From: Melieria omissa
Lineage: Eukaryota > Arthropoda > Insecta > Diptera > Ulidiidae
Reading direction: 5' to 3'
Length of the DNA stretch: 64,000 nt
Assembly: GCA_963971225.1 (NCBI GenBank)
Contig: OZ020269.1
Span: 28,685,783-28,749,782, forward strand
In this document: positions 11,687-23,989 of the stretch, piece after piece
Numbering within the stretch: the stretch's first letter is position 1
Layout of the letters: every line of letters begins with the position of its first letter
The notes under the pieces: model-generated
What the model saw: only the letters and a program-made list of their open reading frames with translations
Database searches by the model: none
What the model was told of the DNA's origin: nothing
Program-made: the position numbers and the translations under genes

Positions 11687-13141
11687 GTGAGTTGATTTTA
11701 TTGTCTCGAATACATTTTAGAAAAAATTCGTGCCAGCCTTTTACCTATTGTAGAGGTGAATAGTTTGCGGCAAAGCGTGTTTGGGAGAGCAGGGGCCAGT
11801 GCAGTGCGCTGTGATTTGCATCACATCCACACTTGCCAACATATGTCAGCCACCGTAAAATGTGCACCGACCAACGCTATAAAGCGTCATCTGGGGAATT
11901 CGTTTGGTTACTTGCCACTGGCTGTAAGCTGATTTAGGCAGCATTTTAAAAATAAATTTTGCATCATACGCCAACCACATTCGGCTGACTGAAAATTATT
12001 TGCTTTGTTGTGTTGTGTAAGGAAAAATCTGTATAACGTGGCATCTGTGTAGAGTCCGGTCTGACGTGGCCGAGAGCAGTGAGTGAAGTGGCATGACTTC
12101 ATTTCGGCTTAGCTTAATACCGCTTGGCATTGGTGGCTGTTTGCAATTGCAGCAAGTTGCAACGCAGGCATACGTGTTCGGCATGCCAATCAATTATTCA
12201 ATTAAATTCAAATAAACCTACCCGGGGGCGTTGTGTGCGACGACGTGCTGCAGCGCGTTCAGTTCTTGGCGGTTTATGCTGTCTTATCAACGCTACGTGG
12301 CGCAAAATGCTGCCCACTTAACAAGCGTTTTTGTTCGCGCAGCACCCAACACTGCGTCTTGGATTCTGCAAAGTTTTCTCTTTCCAATCGAATCAAAGTT
12401 TTTTTGGGCGCGCCCACGCGCGCGTTTTGAGTGTTGTTTTCTTTCACTATGCCTTGCTGCTGTTTTGTATCGCGTAAAGTGGCCACTGTTATGGCTACAA
12501 TCTTCGTTGATTTATTAGTTGCTGAAATGTCCGATTGGTTTGTAAACTTTAAAACTGTTGAAAAGCAAATGTTCATGGAATTCTTCATTGCCATCGAAGA
12601 ACGCAATTTCATTTACATTTGGGCCTCTACACCATCTCTGGGCACTTTAGTAATTGCAACTGTTGCTCATTAGTAACATTTCCTCAGAAATTTCATTGTA
12701 CTTGAGAGAAATGTAAGAACGTAAGAAGAATGTTGGTAAGAGTTGATGAAGTTGAAGACGTGTGGTCTTGTTAATGGAATTTAGTAAATTTTGCCTTGTT
12801 TGCTTTTTTTATTTGTTTGTGCTTAACATTGGTAGTCAATTTTGCCAATTGAGCTACAGTAGTGGTCTTTGGTGAAACAGTCTGTGTTAAAAGAACATTT
12901 TAGAATGAAATTGTGTGAACTTTTGTTTAAATAAAATGTGGAATAAAAAAAATGTTGAAAGATATATTTTAGATATAGATTTGTTAAAACTGTTGAGATC
13001 ATTGTTCAAAATTTTCAAAAAGTGCGGTGCTTAATCCATCGGTTGCAAAAGGTGGTTTTGACAAACACGCATTTAAAGTTCTACGAGCGCTCAGTACGCG
13101 TTCTGAACAGCTGTGTTAAAAATCGAAATCGATCTAGTCCT
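11687..13141. other. Non-coding stretch after the donor at 11687
   Basis: This is presumed intron. I see no transposon, RNA gene or supportable exon. Open frames at 12231-12673 lack any recognisable domain and have no good splice context. Confidence 0.45.
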
Positions 13142-13145
13142 TTAA

Positions 13146-13364
13146 CCCTTTCGGGACAGAGTTTATTTATGAAAACCAAAATACTCTTGGTAGAAATGTT
13201 AGGTTAGAATATTACGTTGTATACTCTCAACTTGTGAAATCATTCTTTTGTCCGGGGACATAAAATTCTAACGAATATTTTGCATGGGTCATAAGATCTG
13301 AATAATAGTTTTGAAGGGGGTTAAAAACTTGGCGGGACGTATTATCCCAGTAGTCCCGAAATGG
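13146..13364. mobile_element. 219-bp TTAA MITE, piggyBac-like ends
   Basis: TTAA at 13142-13145 and 13365-13368 flanks the inverted ends CCCTTTCGGGAC and (from the right) CCATTTCGGGACTACTGGG, with one mismatch in the first 12 bases. Ends starting CCC next to TTAA are typical of piggyBac-related elements. It has no coding capacity. The CCCTTTCG start is shared with the larger element at 44346-45601. Confidence 0.75.
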
Positions 13365-13368
13365 TTAA

Positions 13369-14039
13369 TATATAATTTTTTCACTATAGGACCACTGAAT
13401 ATAGTTTTATTACCTAAACTATGGCTTAAGCCAAAAATACAAATATAAAATTTTTCAAAATCGAACCCCTTAACAGTAGAAATCAAAATGCCAAAGTCCT
13501 TCAGAGTTCTCAGTGTGGGAAAAAAATTGTCCTATTAATTGGATCAGTTCAAAATTTCCAGTTAATTGCAGTTCAATTAAAATTTAATTCAATTGCAGTC
13601 TCAATTTAATTCCAGTTAAATCTGCAGTCTGTTCAGATATCTACGTTTCTAAATATCTGTATGCTGGATACAAACATAATGGCGTTAGTTATGTGATATG
13701 ATGATATAGAGGACTTAGGTGAAGCATAATGTAACCATTTATTTTGCACGAAACAGTTGGCAATGTTGGCAACGGATGGAAACAGATCATTAATTGCATC
13801 CCGCTTGAAGAACTTTTCATACCCAATAATTTTTTTTCATTTTGTTAGCTTGTATTTTCTTAGTTGATCCAAAGACCGAACTGTTTTCTATCTTAAATAC
13901 AATGTTTTGAACTTTTGGATACGTGGCTGCTATCTCCATAGCTGGGGATTGCCTAAAAAGTTTTCGATCTCAACATGAAGATGGCAGCTAATCGCCAACA
14001 AAAAGTTGGCAATCTGTTTGCGACTCTTGTAGAAGGTGC
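13369..14039. other. Non-coding AT-rich stretch
   Basis: Around 13550-13625 the motif CAATTTAATTCCAGTTAA and variants recur in short direct and inverted copies (AATT-rich simple sequence). Nothing else is recognised. Confidence 0.4.
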
Positions 14040-14330
14040 TCATCAAAATTTCAGCCATTTTGAATGTGCAGTTGTTGTTTGGAAATGCTTTGAGTTTGAG
14101 TTTGAATGGTTAGGCAGACGATGAAAGTTCGGGGCGTCCAAAAACTTCGCTCAAGGTCGTCGAATGGTTCCAGACTACCATCAAATGAAATTGAAGAAGA
14201 TGCTATGACAACACAGCCTTTGATGTTGTTATGAATGCATCCAGAACCCTGAGAGCGGATTGCCTATCCAATAGTATCAGGATATCTCTTGCAGATATGC
14301 GATAGCTGTTTGTCCTGAGTCAATCAGAGG
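14040..14330 (+). mobile_element. Possible mariner HTH remnant
   Basis: At about 14115-14175 the frame gives DDESSGRPKTSLKVVEW, which resembles the acidic-then-GRPK linker of mariner transposases (DxERSGRPK). Upstream and downstream frames are broken and no catalytic motif or terminal repeat is visible. The call rests on one short motif and is weak. Confidence 0.3.
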
Positions 14331-14548
14331 CTGCACAGATTGCTGTGACTTCAAATTGAATGCCACTACAGTAATCTGGAAGCCAGTGTTTTAGGAGAAG
14401 ATACCACAACCCACTAGACCGAGCAGTTTTGATCCGTTTTGATCCATACCCATTCCGCTCTTGATGAGATTGAAATTTGAGAGTCCTTCCCAAAAAACAA
14501 ACTGGGTGTCATGTAATCTACGTTCTGAAATATGCCATTAACTCAGAC

Positions 14549-15193
14549 TAAAGTCCTGCATGAATATATTCATTTTGGCGGCTACACTACTGTACATACT
14601 GTACGGGTACTTGGTATGCAAAGAATGCGTACAACGAAACGAACAGAAACGAGAACCAGCGAGCGTCGCTTCTCGTTTCTATTCGTATTCGGTGAAAGCG
14701 AACACTGCAGTGCTCGTATTCGGTGAGAAGCGAATACTGCAGTGCTCGTATTCGGTAATCGAGAACTTTGCGAAGTATTCGAATATCAACAGTTTCACCG
14801 AATATTTTTATGCGCAGTATGTCACTTTTCCATGTGTATACTTGTGCTGCGGTTGAAGTCGCTTATTAGTTAATACGCAAAATGTAAATTATTGAAGAAA
14901 GTAGCATAAAAAATTAATAAATATTTATATATAACATATATAATTCTAAATAATCTTAGAAATAATAAAACGAGTATATTCGAATATATTCGAAGCAGTG
15001 TGTACTATTATTCGAATGCTGCGAATGAATAAATAGTGTACGTCTACTCGTTTCTGTTCGGAGCTTACTCGTACTCGAAGAGAAATGTACTCGTATTCAT
15101 TCGGACCGGTCCGCAGAGATGAAGTGAAGTATTCCATTCAAAAGCATTTGAATGTTTTCGAATAGCAAAAATGCATACTCGTGCAGGACTCTA
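14549..15193. mobile_element. Non-autonomous hAT element (645 bp)
   Basis: The 8-bp direct repeat ACTCAGAC lies at 14541-14548 and 15194-15201. The ends are inverted: TAAAGTCCTGCATGAATAT on the left and, reversed, TAGAGTCCTGCACGAGTAT on the right, with three differences over 19 bases. An 8-bp duplication and TA(R)AGTCCTGCA ends fit the hAT superfamily. The interior is built of short repeated modules such as ACTGCAGTGCTCGTATTCGG (twice, about 14706-14756) and many TATTCG/CGAATA units in both orientations, so it could fold strongly. No transposase is encoded. Confidence 0.85.
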
Positions 15194-15201
15194 ACTCAGA
15201 C

Positions 15202-18200
15202 TATGGCTTTGTAGAAAAATGAAAATAAATTTTAAGAAAAAGTACTGTCAGAAACTTTTCAGACCACTTTCGTAGTTAAAGCTTCCAAAAAGTTTATATT
15301 TCTTATGCAAGATTTCGCCATATTTGGATTTGAAATCTAATTCTGCTGACTTCAAATGATTTAGAGCAGCCAAATCAGTCTACTACAGGTCTCCAAAAAG
15401 CGCTAATCCTAAAAAAAAAAACTTTATCAAGTGAGACTTTATCTCAAGTTTAATTTGTTTATTGAAATCTAGGGAGATTAATTTAATTTTGTAAAAATCG
15501 AAAATTATTTCTTATACGAATTTTTGCCCTACATGTTCTCATGGCACAGACGTTACAATCAGCACAGCAATACTTTCCACTGGCGCATCCAAGGTGCTGC
15601 CATCTTTACCGTTGCGAGTATTTGTGCTGGCAACGATTTCTTGCACATCGCTGACCGTCAGCACTCGAGTACAAGGAGTCCGTTGCTCAAGTGAGCAATG
15701 TTCATTTGTATGCATTTCCGCTGCTGTGCATTTAGACGCGTTAACAGCGGCTGTGCCGCGGGGAATTTTCGGAGATGCTCAGCACCGTTGCTGCACGCTT
15801 GGCAGTCCGATACAAATTTGTATGCGTCTTGGACGATTTGTGATGCTTGGAAATTTTTAATTTGCCAATAAAAGTGCTGTTGATTGAACTTTTCGCTTTG
15901 ATACACAAGTACTGAGAATAAGTGATGGCGAGTTGGTGTAAAACTAATGATAGACGATGGAACAATTGATTGGGGAATATGGATATTATTATTAGCAGAT
16001 TTCCAGCGATATTTTTATTCAATGTTTTTAGTGTTTTTAAAGAAATCAATTTTCAGTTTTGTATCTTTTTTTGATTTGCAGAATTGTTGCTTACAACCGA
16101 GCAACACTTGTGTGCTTAGCAAATAGCGTCGAGGCTCAAAGATTTTCACGCTAGTCCTTTGTGGAATGCGAAATGCTCGCACACACTTTGGCTGCCATGG
16201 TGTGGCGTGTTTATTTGTCAATGCCACAAGTGCAAAGTTGCACAACGCACACAAATACATGTGCGGCATACACACACCAACACACATTTGGGGCGTTGTG
16301 CCACCCGCCGCATGCACTGCACGGCACCGGGTGCGGGCCGCTGTCAATTGCCGATTTGTCGTTGGCGATTACATTCAAGTGACAACTTCACTTGCGCTCG
16401 AGTGCAAGCGCCAAGCGGTAAGTGGCAAGTGGCAAGTGGGAAGTGTGTGCGCGCCTACAGGCGACAGCGTCATCGTTCTCTTGGTTGTTGTTGTTGTGTT
16501 CTTGGCAGTTGGGCGCAGCAACATTTGCTGATGTCTTCAGAAATGGCTGTCGCTGTGATAATTCGACAATCTTGAATGTTTCGCTGACATGCAATAAAAT
16601 TCGTGGGCAAGTCCGCAGTAGCAGAGTAGACAAAAGCAAAAGAGCAAAGTGAAAAATGAGGCAGGCACAAGTGGCTGTTCATAGTTCGGTGGGTTGGTTA
16701 GTGTGGCCGTTTAATATTGAAACTGAAGCGTTGCCGATATTTCACTTTTCGATAGACGAACACAAGTGCGTGACATGTGTGTGTGTGTGTGTGTGTGTAT
16801 GTGTGTGTGTGGGTGGGTGTGTATGTCTGTCTGCGGCATTCCGCACGCCTGCTTTGTGCCGGTGGTGTGGCGATTTCGCAGCGCTTCACACCCATTGGAA
16901 TTATTGCCGCTTGGCGCGATGCTTATCGGCCAGCTGGCCGAGCCATTGGCAGACGACTGTTTGTCTGGCAGTCTGTTTAAAATTAAAACTAAATGTTATT
17001 ATTGATAAAACATGGCATGCCGAAGCCATTAAAACACCTTCAATAATGAACATGAAAAAAGGAATTTAATTTTATTTTGGCACAAAGTTTTCAAATGTTT
17101 TTCAGCGCCCATCTGCCCAAATGCCATTATCATTATTTTGTGCAATAAAATGCACTTGCAACAAAACAAGTGCCAAAATAAATATCAACACAACAAAAGA
17201 CAACAACAAATCAGTTCTTGCAACCATTGCAACCTTCAAACTTTTGGGCTAAATTGTTTTATTGTTCTATTAAAACAAAAAACAAAATCACAGTAGATGA
17301 AATGTTGCCATCAAACTGCCACATATGGCTGCTCCAAGTGCATCCATGCAGCGCTACCTGGCGCGTAGGCGCCACCACCTCATGGCCTCCTCAGGCGATT
17401 GTGTGCTTTTCAACGTTTCACATTGCGCGTTTTGTCTGCTTGCGCTCCAACTTCCATTTTATTAGTTGGCAAAGTGCATAATGGACGCGTGTTGAGGCCG
17501 AGTTTGTTGCCGTTGGTGGTGGCGTGCACTCTGGCTCCGGTCGACAAGTGCAACGCTTTTCATTGCTCCCACTTTTCGGCCAAAGTTTTTTTAAGTTTAC
17601 CCTTTAACATTTTCACATTTTATTCACCTTTTTCTACAACACTCTTCATTTTTGTTTTTGCTTTCTCAAACTTTTGCTGCACTTTTGTTTTATAAATCCG
17701 AACAAAAATCAACTCATGTCAGTGTGTGTGTGTGTGTGTGTGATTGGGATTGTTGCTGTTATGCCAAAGTTTTGGCTGCTTTGTGCCGCTCGCGTTTTCG
17801 GCGTTTCACATTCGCATTGAAACTGCTGGCTCCTGGTACTAGGTTACACTTGTCTGCTAATTAGATATCACTATGCTTAATTTCTGCTTTTTCTTCCCAT
17901 TTTTCAGCTGGCATTTTGCAACTTTTTTGAAGAATGTTCAACAAAAGTTTTTTGTTCTTGTTTTGCAAGACAAACGAGAAATCAAAGGCATTGCACCCAA
18001 ATGAGAAAAAAGTAGGCTTCATGTAGACTTTGAAGTTCTGCTGGTGTTGTGCTAAATGTATTTGCACGCTTTGGGACATAATCAACCTGTTATTATCTCG
18101 TATACGCCCTCAATTAGGTGTCGTTAGGCGTGAATTGTTGTTATTCTCCTGAGCTGGTTTCAATAAAATCTTTGCAAGAACATAAAGAGAGTAAATGACC

Positions 18201-18689
18201 TTGCAAACTGCTAATTAGTTTATGATTTTTATTTTGCATACATGAACCATTATATTCGCCAAATGGCCAACGAACATACTTGAACTATTTTAACTACGAG
18301 AATAGTATGTGGTCCATGCTTAAGCTGTCAACAAGAGACTCGTTTCAAGCGAATTACAATATTCTTATATTGAACTAACTTTTCAGGCTTCCGCTTGTTA
18401 GAAAGACCGCCAAATGGCCAATACAACTTCAATGGCAGTTTTTAGAATGGTTCAGGATGTATAAAGTTGGTAGCAGATTTATTTTAAAAACATAAATCTT
18501 ACTTTCAATGCAGCCTGGCGTGAAAAATTAAGTCCAAACTCAAGAAACAATCAGATCGAGCGATAAACTATCCATAGATGTTCTCGCGAAATCTGTCATT
18601 TCTCAACTTTAAAGATTTTTGTATAAAATTCGACTTAATTTTTGTTTGTTTACTGTATCTCAACTTTCTTCTTCATTCGATCCAAAGGC
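15202..18689. other. Non-coding stretch
   Basis: The first part is AT-rich; 16.1-17.8 kb is GC-richer with (GT)n at 16777-16818 and 17722-17742. A run of three AGTGGCAAGTGGCAAGTGGG-type units lies at about 16420-16445. Overlapping short frames on both strands show no domain. No transposon was recognised. It may hold intronic regulatory DNA, but nothing specific can be named. Confidence 0.4.
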
Positions 18690-19480
18690 CTAACCTAACC
18701 TAGGTTAGGTCGCTGTGGCTGTTTCTATATGAAATGCTTACCTAAGCACAACTTATGTCTCAATGTGATACTGCAGTGGTTGGCGGGAATCCCCCTTACT
18801 GCGTTGGAATCTATAAAGATTCCTTTATGAACCTGTCTCTCCTTTATGAACCTGATATTCAGAGATGACACTTCGGTTAGACTAATGAAGAAAGCAGAGC
18901 TGAGATATTTATGTCCTCTTCTGGCTAATGAGGGAAAATGGTCTCTTCTTCCTCTTCGGAGTCGCACCCTCAATAGAAGTCGTTGGACTGCAGTCTTAGT
19001 CTTTTCGCATGCTTACCCATAAGACTCCCAAGTGACCCTTGTGTACCGACACCGTTCGCTTATTGAGTGACGTCTAAGGTTGAGCAGCTGGTTAGTCCGT
19101 TTACGGGAGATATGGCAGTTCTGTTCCTCAGACCACAATTCGTTTGCTTCCTTATAATAGAATTGCTCGCGCATCGGTTTGATCCATGCATGTGAAACCC
19201 CCACTGGGAGAGAGGGCAAGGCCTCGGCAAGCAGCGTGCCCGCTCTGGGTAGTTCGTCCGCCTCGCAGTAACCTACGATATCCCTGCGCCTTGGTACCCA
19301 GAATAATGAGACACCGGGCATCTAGCCGAGGTGTTTCAGGATTCTCGGTAGCCCAAGATCAGCCTAGATATGGTGGTCGCTGCCTGACTGATAGTAGCGG
19401 ATAAGCCAGATAGAGGCCTAGTAAATGGTCCTTACTTATGCCTGAAAGACGTGACAGTAACTAAGTAGGCAGAAGGATGA
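18690..19480 (-). mobile_element. Decayed Jockey-like LINE, RNase H to 3' end
   Basis: Reading the minus strand gives VSLFWVPRRRDIVGYCEADE followed by LPRAGTLL, the end of a Jockey-type RNase H domain (usual form WVPGHxxIxGNExADELA). Then comes an ISRKRTNQLLNLRRHSI-like segment, and in another frame (18725-18973) an HFPSLARRGHKYLSSAFF-like tail that corresponds to the Cys/His-rich end of ORF2. Frameshifts and stops are frequent. A 16-bp palindrome CCTAACCTAGGTTAGG (18694-18709) lies at the 3' border. No target duplication was identified. Confidence 0.7.
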
Positions 19481-20118
19481 AGCACCAGCTGGGTTTAGAA
19501 GGCCAATCTTGTTTGCCAACTTTGAGCCAAAAGCCCAAGAAAAAAGAAACAACGCTCTTCACTTCAATGCACTTGTCCAATATTATTTATTGCGTTGTTC
19601 CTAAGTCATTTTTTTCTCAAAAGAAGATTTAATTTTACTTTTTTATAGTCACTTACACCGAATAATCATTACATATTTTGACAGCAGATAAAGCAAGGCT
19701 TGCAGTAATATTCAGTTGATAAAAACAGCATTTTCGGCATATTTTACTTTTGTATTATCGAAGCGCTAAATATACTCTTAAAGCAAGAAGAAAGCTATCC
19801 AATGTGGATGGATGACTAATTGTAGAATGCCAATGCCAAAATTGTTATGCAAAATTTCGATCCGGCGATTTTACTTTTGAAGACGTTCTCGAAGGCCAGT
19901 TGAAATATACACACAATAAAAGCATTAATTTATGTAAATCGGCGAATAACAACTCGTTTGATTGCTGAGACATTAAATTCATGGAATTTGACCGTTCATG
20001 AGCATTAGAAACGCCTTTCTTTATTACAAAGTTCAACTTATGGGTTTTTCATGTTCTTACAGAAAGAAAATTGATGACGATGTCAGTGATTTGCTGCTCA
20101 AACGTCAAGAGAATGATA
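19481..20118. other. Non-coding AT-rich stretch
   Basis: I see nothing recognisable between the LINE remnant and the SINE. Confidence 0.4.
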
Positions 20119-20290
20119 ATTTTTTTTGAAGCGCGCCATGACTGGGAAAGAGAAATACGTTGTCTACAACATCTACTCCATATGGGTAGCGATAGAAGTA
20201 GTTTTTCACCAAGTTTTTCACTAGGATTCGAACCTAGGGCCTCTGTATGTAAAGCCACCGCGCTCTCCGCTGGACTTTCGAGGATGGCTT
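20119..20290 (-). mobile_element. tRNA-derived SINE
   Basis: On the minus strand the segment beginning near 20285 has an A-box-like stretch (CCAGCGGAGAGCGCGGTGG) and, about 40 bases further on, a perfect B box GGTTCGAATCC (on the + strand GGATTCGAACC at 20224-20234). These are the internal RNA polymerase III promoter elements of a tRNA. The anticodon arm does not fold properly and the sequence runs on about 100 bases to an A-run (T-run at 20120-20127), the usual shape of a SINE. GATGATAT/GAATGATAAT at the two borders could be a degraded target duplication. Confidence 0.7.
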
Positions 20291-20397
20291 CGAAAGATGA
20301 TATTTATAAAGAAAAAATTATGAAGCTATCTGTTTGGTGGCATTTCAATTGTGCTTTCACCACCAGTGCTTTCATCATATTTTAAGTCAATAGACTT

Positions 20398-21905
20398 CTT
20401 AAATCATGTTAGCCCCCACAAACTCTTAATCCATCGTTGACCCGTCATATTTTGATTTTCGAAAAAAATTAAAACAAGTGTCGGTTTATTTATCTTTTGG
20501 AGTACTTTCACCAAGTTTGAAGTAAAAAACCCCATTAAATCATGTTTCTCCATATAAACTTTTAACAAATCGTTGACCCGTAGGATTTGATTAAAAAAAA
20601 TTAAAACCATGTGCCCAAATATTTTTGATTTCAAGTGTTTTTAACAACTTTGAAGTCAATAGGCCCATTGGTACATGTTTTGTCGTCGTCTTCCCGTAAC
20701 AAACCCTAACCCATTGTTGACCCATTAAATTTAGATTTTCGAAAAATTTAGGAATAGGGGAGAGTGGGGCGAATCGTTACGCTTTTTTGTAAGCCCAATA
20801 TTTTTTATCTGCGAAAAAATTGTCGACCATGTTATATATCGTTTTGAAGCCTGTTATTTTGCGCAACTTTTGATTATAAACACTTAGGTGTAGGACAAAT
20901 ACGAAATAAGTTATGTCGATATTCCCAAAGTGTCCAAAAAATGGCATATTAAAAAGTGTGGGGCGAATCGTTACGCAGTATGGGGCGAATCGTTACACTC
21001 GCTTTTTTCAAAGGTTGAGGCGCTGAAATCAAAATATGTATACACAAATAATATTTCAATTATTTACTTCATTTTTATTAAGAAAACGAATACATGTTCG
21101 ATGGTTAAATTGACCAACATGCCAAAAGAAAATGGTGGAAAAATATATGAAAAAATGAAAAAGGAAAAATTTGATTTTTAATCAGAATCTGACTCAACAT
21201 CAGCATAATCAATCGCAATGATGGCGCTTCGACGCTGGCTTATGCGTTTCGGTGCTGCCTCAGATGATTTTTGAAAAGTTGCAATAAAGTAATGAAAAAT
21301 AAAAAAAAATTACGAAGATTATAAAAAACATATCATGACGAACAACACAGATGATTTTTCTACAAACACAAGCAATAACGCAGTCTTCAAAATTGCGTCA
21401 GACGCTTAAATGCATAAAAAATGACCGTCACGATTCGCCCCATACGAAATGTAACGATTCGCCCCACTGTGACATGTTTGCTATGGAATGGCTTAGCAAA
21501 GACACGGTAACAATATTTGCGAATTTTCTTTTTTTACGCGAAAGGCAACACAATAAAGATAAAAAAAACATACACTTTCGATTGATCACAAAATTATTTA
21601 GCACTCGAAATTGAAAGATTGTAGACATCCAAATATGAATTTTACAAGTCACAAAACACATTTTACCCTGTCAAGCGTCAGTTTTCTACTGAGAATTGGA
21701 ATGTCACCGAACCAAATGAGCGGCTGAAGGTGACGAACATTTAGCTATGCGACATTTGATATATGGTGGCGTAATTTTTAAGATATCGCTCTGTAACGAT
21801 TCGCCCCATGTAACGATTCGCCCCACTCTCCCCTACATGTAGATTTTTTTTTTATTTGAAGTGTTTTCACCAAATTTGAAATCAATAAACCTACTGAATC
21901 ACGTA
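20398..21905. repeat. 135-bp tandem repeat, about 3.5 units, split by a transposon
   Basis: Units beginning AAATCATGTT recur at 20401 and 20538 and as GTACATGTTT near 20671, spacing about 135 bp. Shared blocks include TTGACCCGT, GATTTTCGAAAAA and TTCACCAAGTTTGAA followed by GT(C)AAT. The third unit is interrupted at 20757-21833 by the TA-flanked element and resumes at 21836 with TTTTCACCAAATTTGAAATC. Confidence 0.75.
20757..21833. mobile_element. TA-flanked non-autonomous element with oriented internal repeats
   Basis: TA (20755-20756 and 21834-21835) flanks perfect inverted ends starting GGGGAGAGTGGGGCGAATCG. Within the 1077 bp, the 15-mer GGGGCGAATCGTTAC occurs three times forward in the left half (20766, 20960, 20982). 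It occurs four times inverted in the right half (21427 with one change, 21451, 21793, 21810). It has no transposase reading frame. The superfamily is not assigned; TA target and long structured subterminal repeats fit a Tc1/mariner-like or another TA-targeting family. Confidence 0.85.
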
Positions 21906-21927
21906 AAAAGATCCTGTCTGCCTGTTA

Positions 21928-22383
21928 TACCCGTGACAGACATGTATAATACTGCTGACAGACATAGGATTTTTGTACTACGAAGAATACTACAATCAAA
22001 GCTCTAAAAACCCCATACTAGCATGCTGACACACACTTGGTTTTTGTACTACGTAGTACATTTTGACAGCGGCGAAAACAAATTAAAAAATAACGGAAAT
22101 ATATTTTCTGTTCATTCTCTATTCCTGCAGTGAGGTTGTCAACGAAGAGCTTTAAGAGCTTAAAGCGGTTTAAGCTTTGCTGTATGTTCCGTTTCTATTC
22201 CAGTCGGTTCCCTTTGTAGTAAACTGAAAAATCCCATTCCTGTTCGTGGTATTCTACTGGATTTTTGTACTATGATTGTAGTACAAAAATCCAGTTGCTT
22301 TCGAACAAAAGTTGAAAAAACCGATGACAGACATTGGTTTTTTGTACTAGCAGGATTTTTGTACTACATGTCTGTCACGGGTA
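21928..22383. mobile_element. PIF/Harbinger-like palindromic MITE (456 bp)
   Basis: TTA (21925-21927 and 22384-22386) flanks the perfect inverted ends TACCCGTGACAGACATGTA. A 3-bp TTA target is characteristic of PIF/Harbinger elements. Inside, a GGATTTTTGTACTA motif recurs in both orientations, including a perfect hairpin with 16-bp arms at 22257-22294. It does not code for protein. Confidence 0.75.
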
Positions 22384-22386
22384 TTA

Positions 22387-23989
22387 GCGGGTTAAGGTTA
22401 ATTTTCTTAATTGTACCAACAGTTTAAATTTCATGTTCGTAGCTTTAGCGGTTTGGTCTGAGCGATCATAAGTCAGTCAATCAGGACAAACAGTTATATG
22501 CACATATTTAGATAAGAAATTACTTGTGAACCGACCCTTTATTTTACGTAAAATGTGCAATTATCATAATTTGTATGATAAAATGATTTCTTAGTAATTT
22601 CTTAAAAATGAACTTCTAAAATTTCATAGCTTAATCACTTTTAAATTATTTTAAGAATCTCACAAATGATTGGAGTGATCTCATTATTAATGAATACTGA
22701 TTGAATTTTTAACTCATTCAAACAACATTTTTGTATTGTTGAAAAATCTGCGTTGTGCCTTGTTTAAATAAACTTTGTGCGCGATTGTGTTGCAGCAATG
22801 TGGCGTCTGCTCTTGAAATGTTTTACTTGTATACACAACAAAACTCGTAAATATTTTACGATGAACTGATGTTTAGTTGAAAATCAATAAATGAGCATTT
22901 TGCGCAACACAAATGACTCATAAAAAATGATCAACTGCGAGCGCTTCGTTCGTTAGAATGTAAACTATTGAATGCCTAATGAAGGCGACCCACTCGTTTC
23001 AGCCGAGACTAATTACTTTTCGCAACAACTAATTAGCCATTTTGCGCACAAGCACGCCTACCTGGAATATTCTACGCAACGTTCGAAAGTAATTTCGCAC
23101 AAAATCCAAAAAACTAAGAGAACATCCGTTGCGATGGGCAGTTTCACTTTATGCTAAGCAATTTTGTTCATTATCGTTGATGAATTTCGGAATTTCATTT
23201 TTAGCAACAAAAAATGATATTGAGTGCGAATAATCCACTCTTACATTTTATATGCTTAGTATTCATGTTTATATTTACATATTTACATACTTACCACTTG
23301 AGCTAATGCACTGTCAATGGCGAGCAATTTCATCAATTTCCATGTTGCTAAAACGTTTCAATTTCATTGAGTGTATTTAGTACACACACACGCACACACT
23401 GACATGAACATCACCACGCATCCGTACAAACTGATTTGCATAGCGAGTAAACAAATATTGAGTCGCAGTAGCTGCTGGCCTGGTTAATAGCTTATTACAT
23501 CGTTGTTCCTAGTTATTTGTTGACATTGTTGGGATTATTGTTGCTGTTGTGGCATAGAAGGTCATAAAACGAAATCATGCCCCATTTCGTTGGTATTTAA
23601 TATAAGCAAAAATTGTCAACGCAATACACACACACACACATACACTTTGATGAAAATATATATTGGTGTTTGCATGTAAACATACTCATACAAATTAAAT
23701 TTACAAAATATTTACAAAGTGTCGCATTTATGGACATGGAGCGTGTGTAGATGTTGTTCAATAAGTAACGGGACTTACTTATAAAAAGCGTTAAATAAAT
23801 AGTTGTGACGATTAAAGTACTAAGAGCCAAATTGCAGCCGTCTTTAAAACTAGAAAGATCATTGTGGTCATTTTTAAATGACTGCATTTCTTATAATATT
23901 TCTTCCATCAATTTCTCCTTTCATGACTTTTATCTTTTATGGGTTTCTAATTGGTTTTTTTCTTATGTGTTTCTATAATTTTCAAAAAT
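22387..23989. other. Non-coding stretch
   Basis: This is AT-rich, with a (CA)n run at 23625-23644 and CACACA near 23383. No coding unit or transposon was recognised. Confidence 0.4.

Noticed and set aside
20200..20290. A functional tRNA gene on the minus strand
   Set aside because: The B box is perfect, but anticodon and acceptor stems do not pair and the sequence continues into an A-tail; a SINE fits better.
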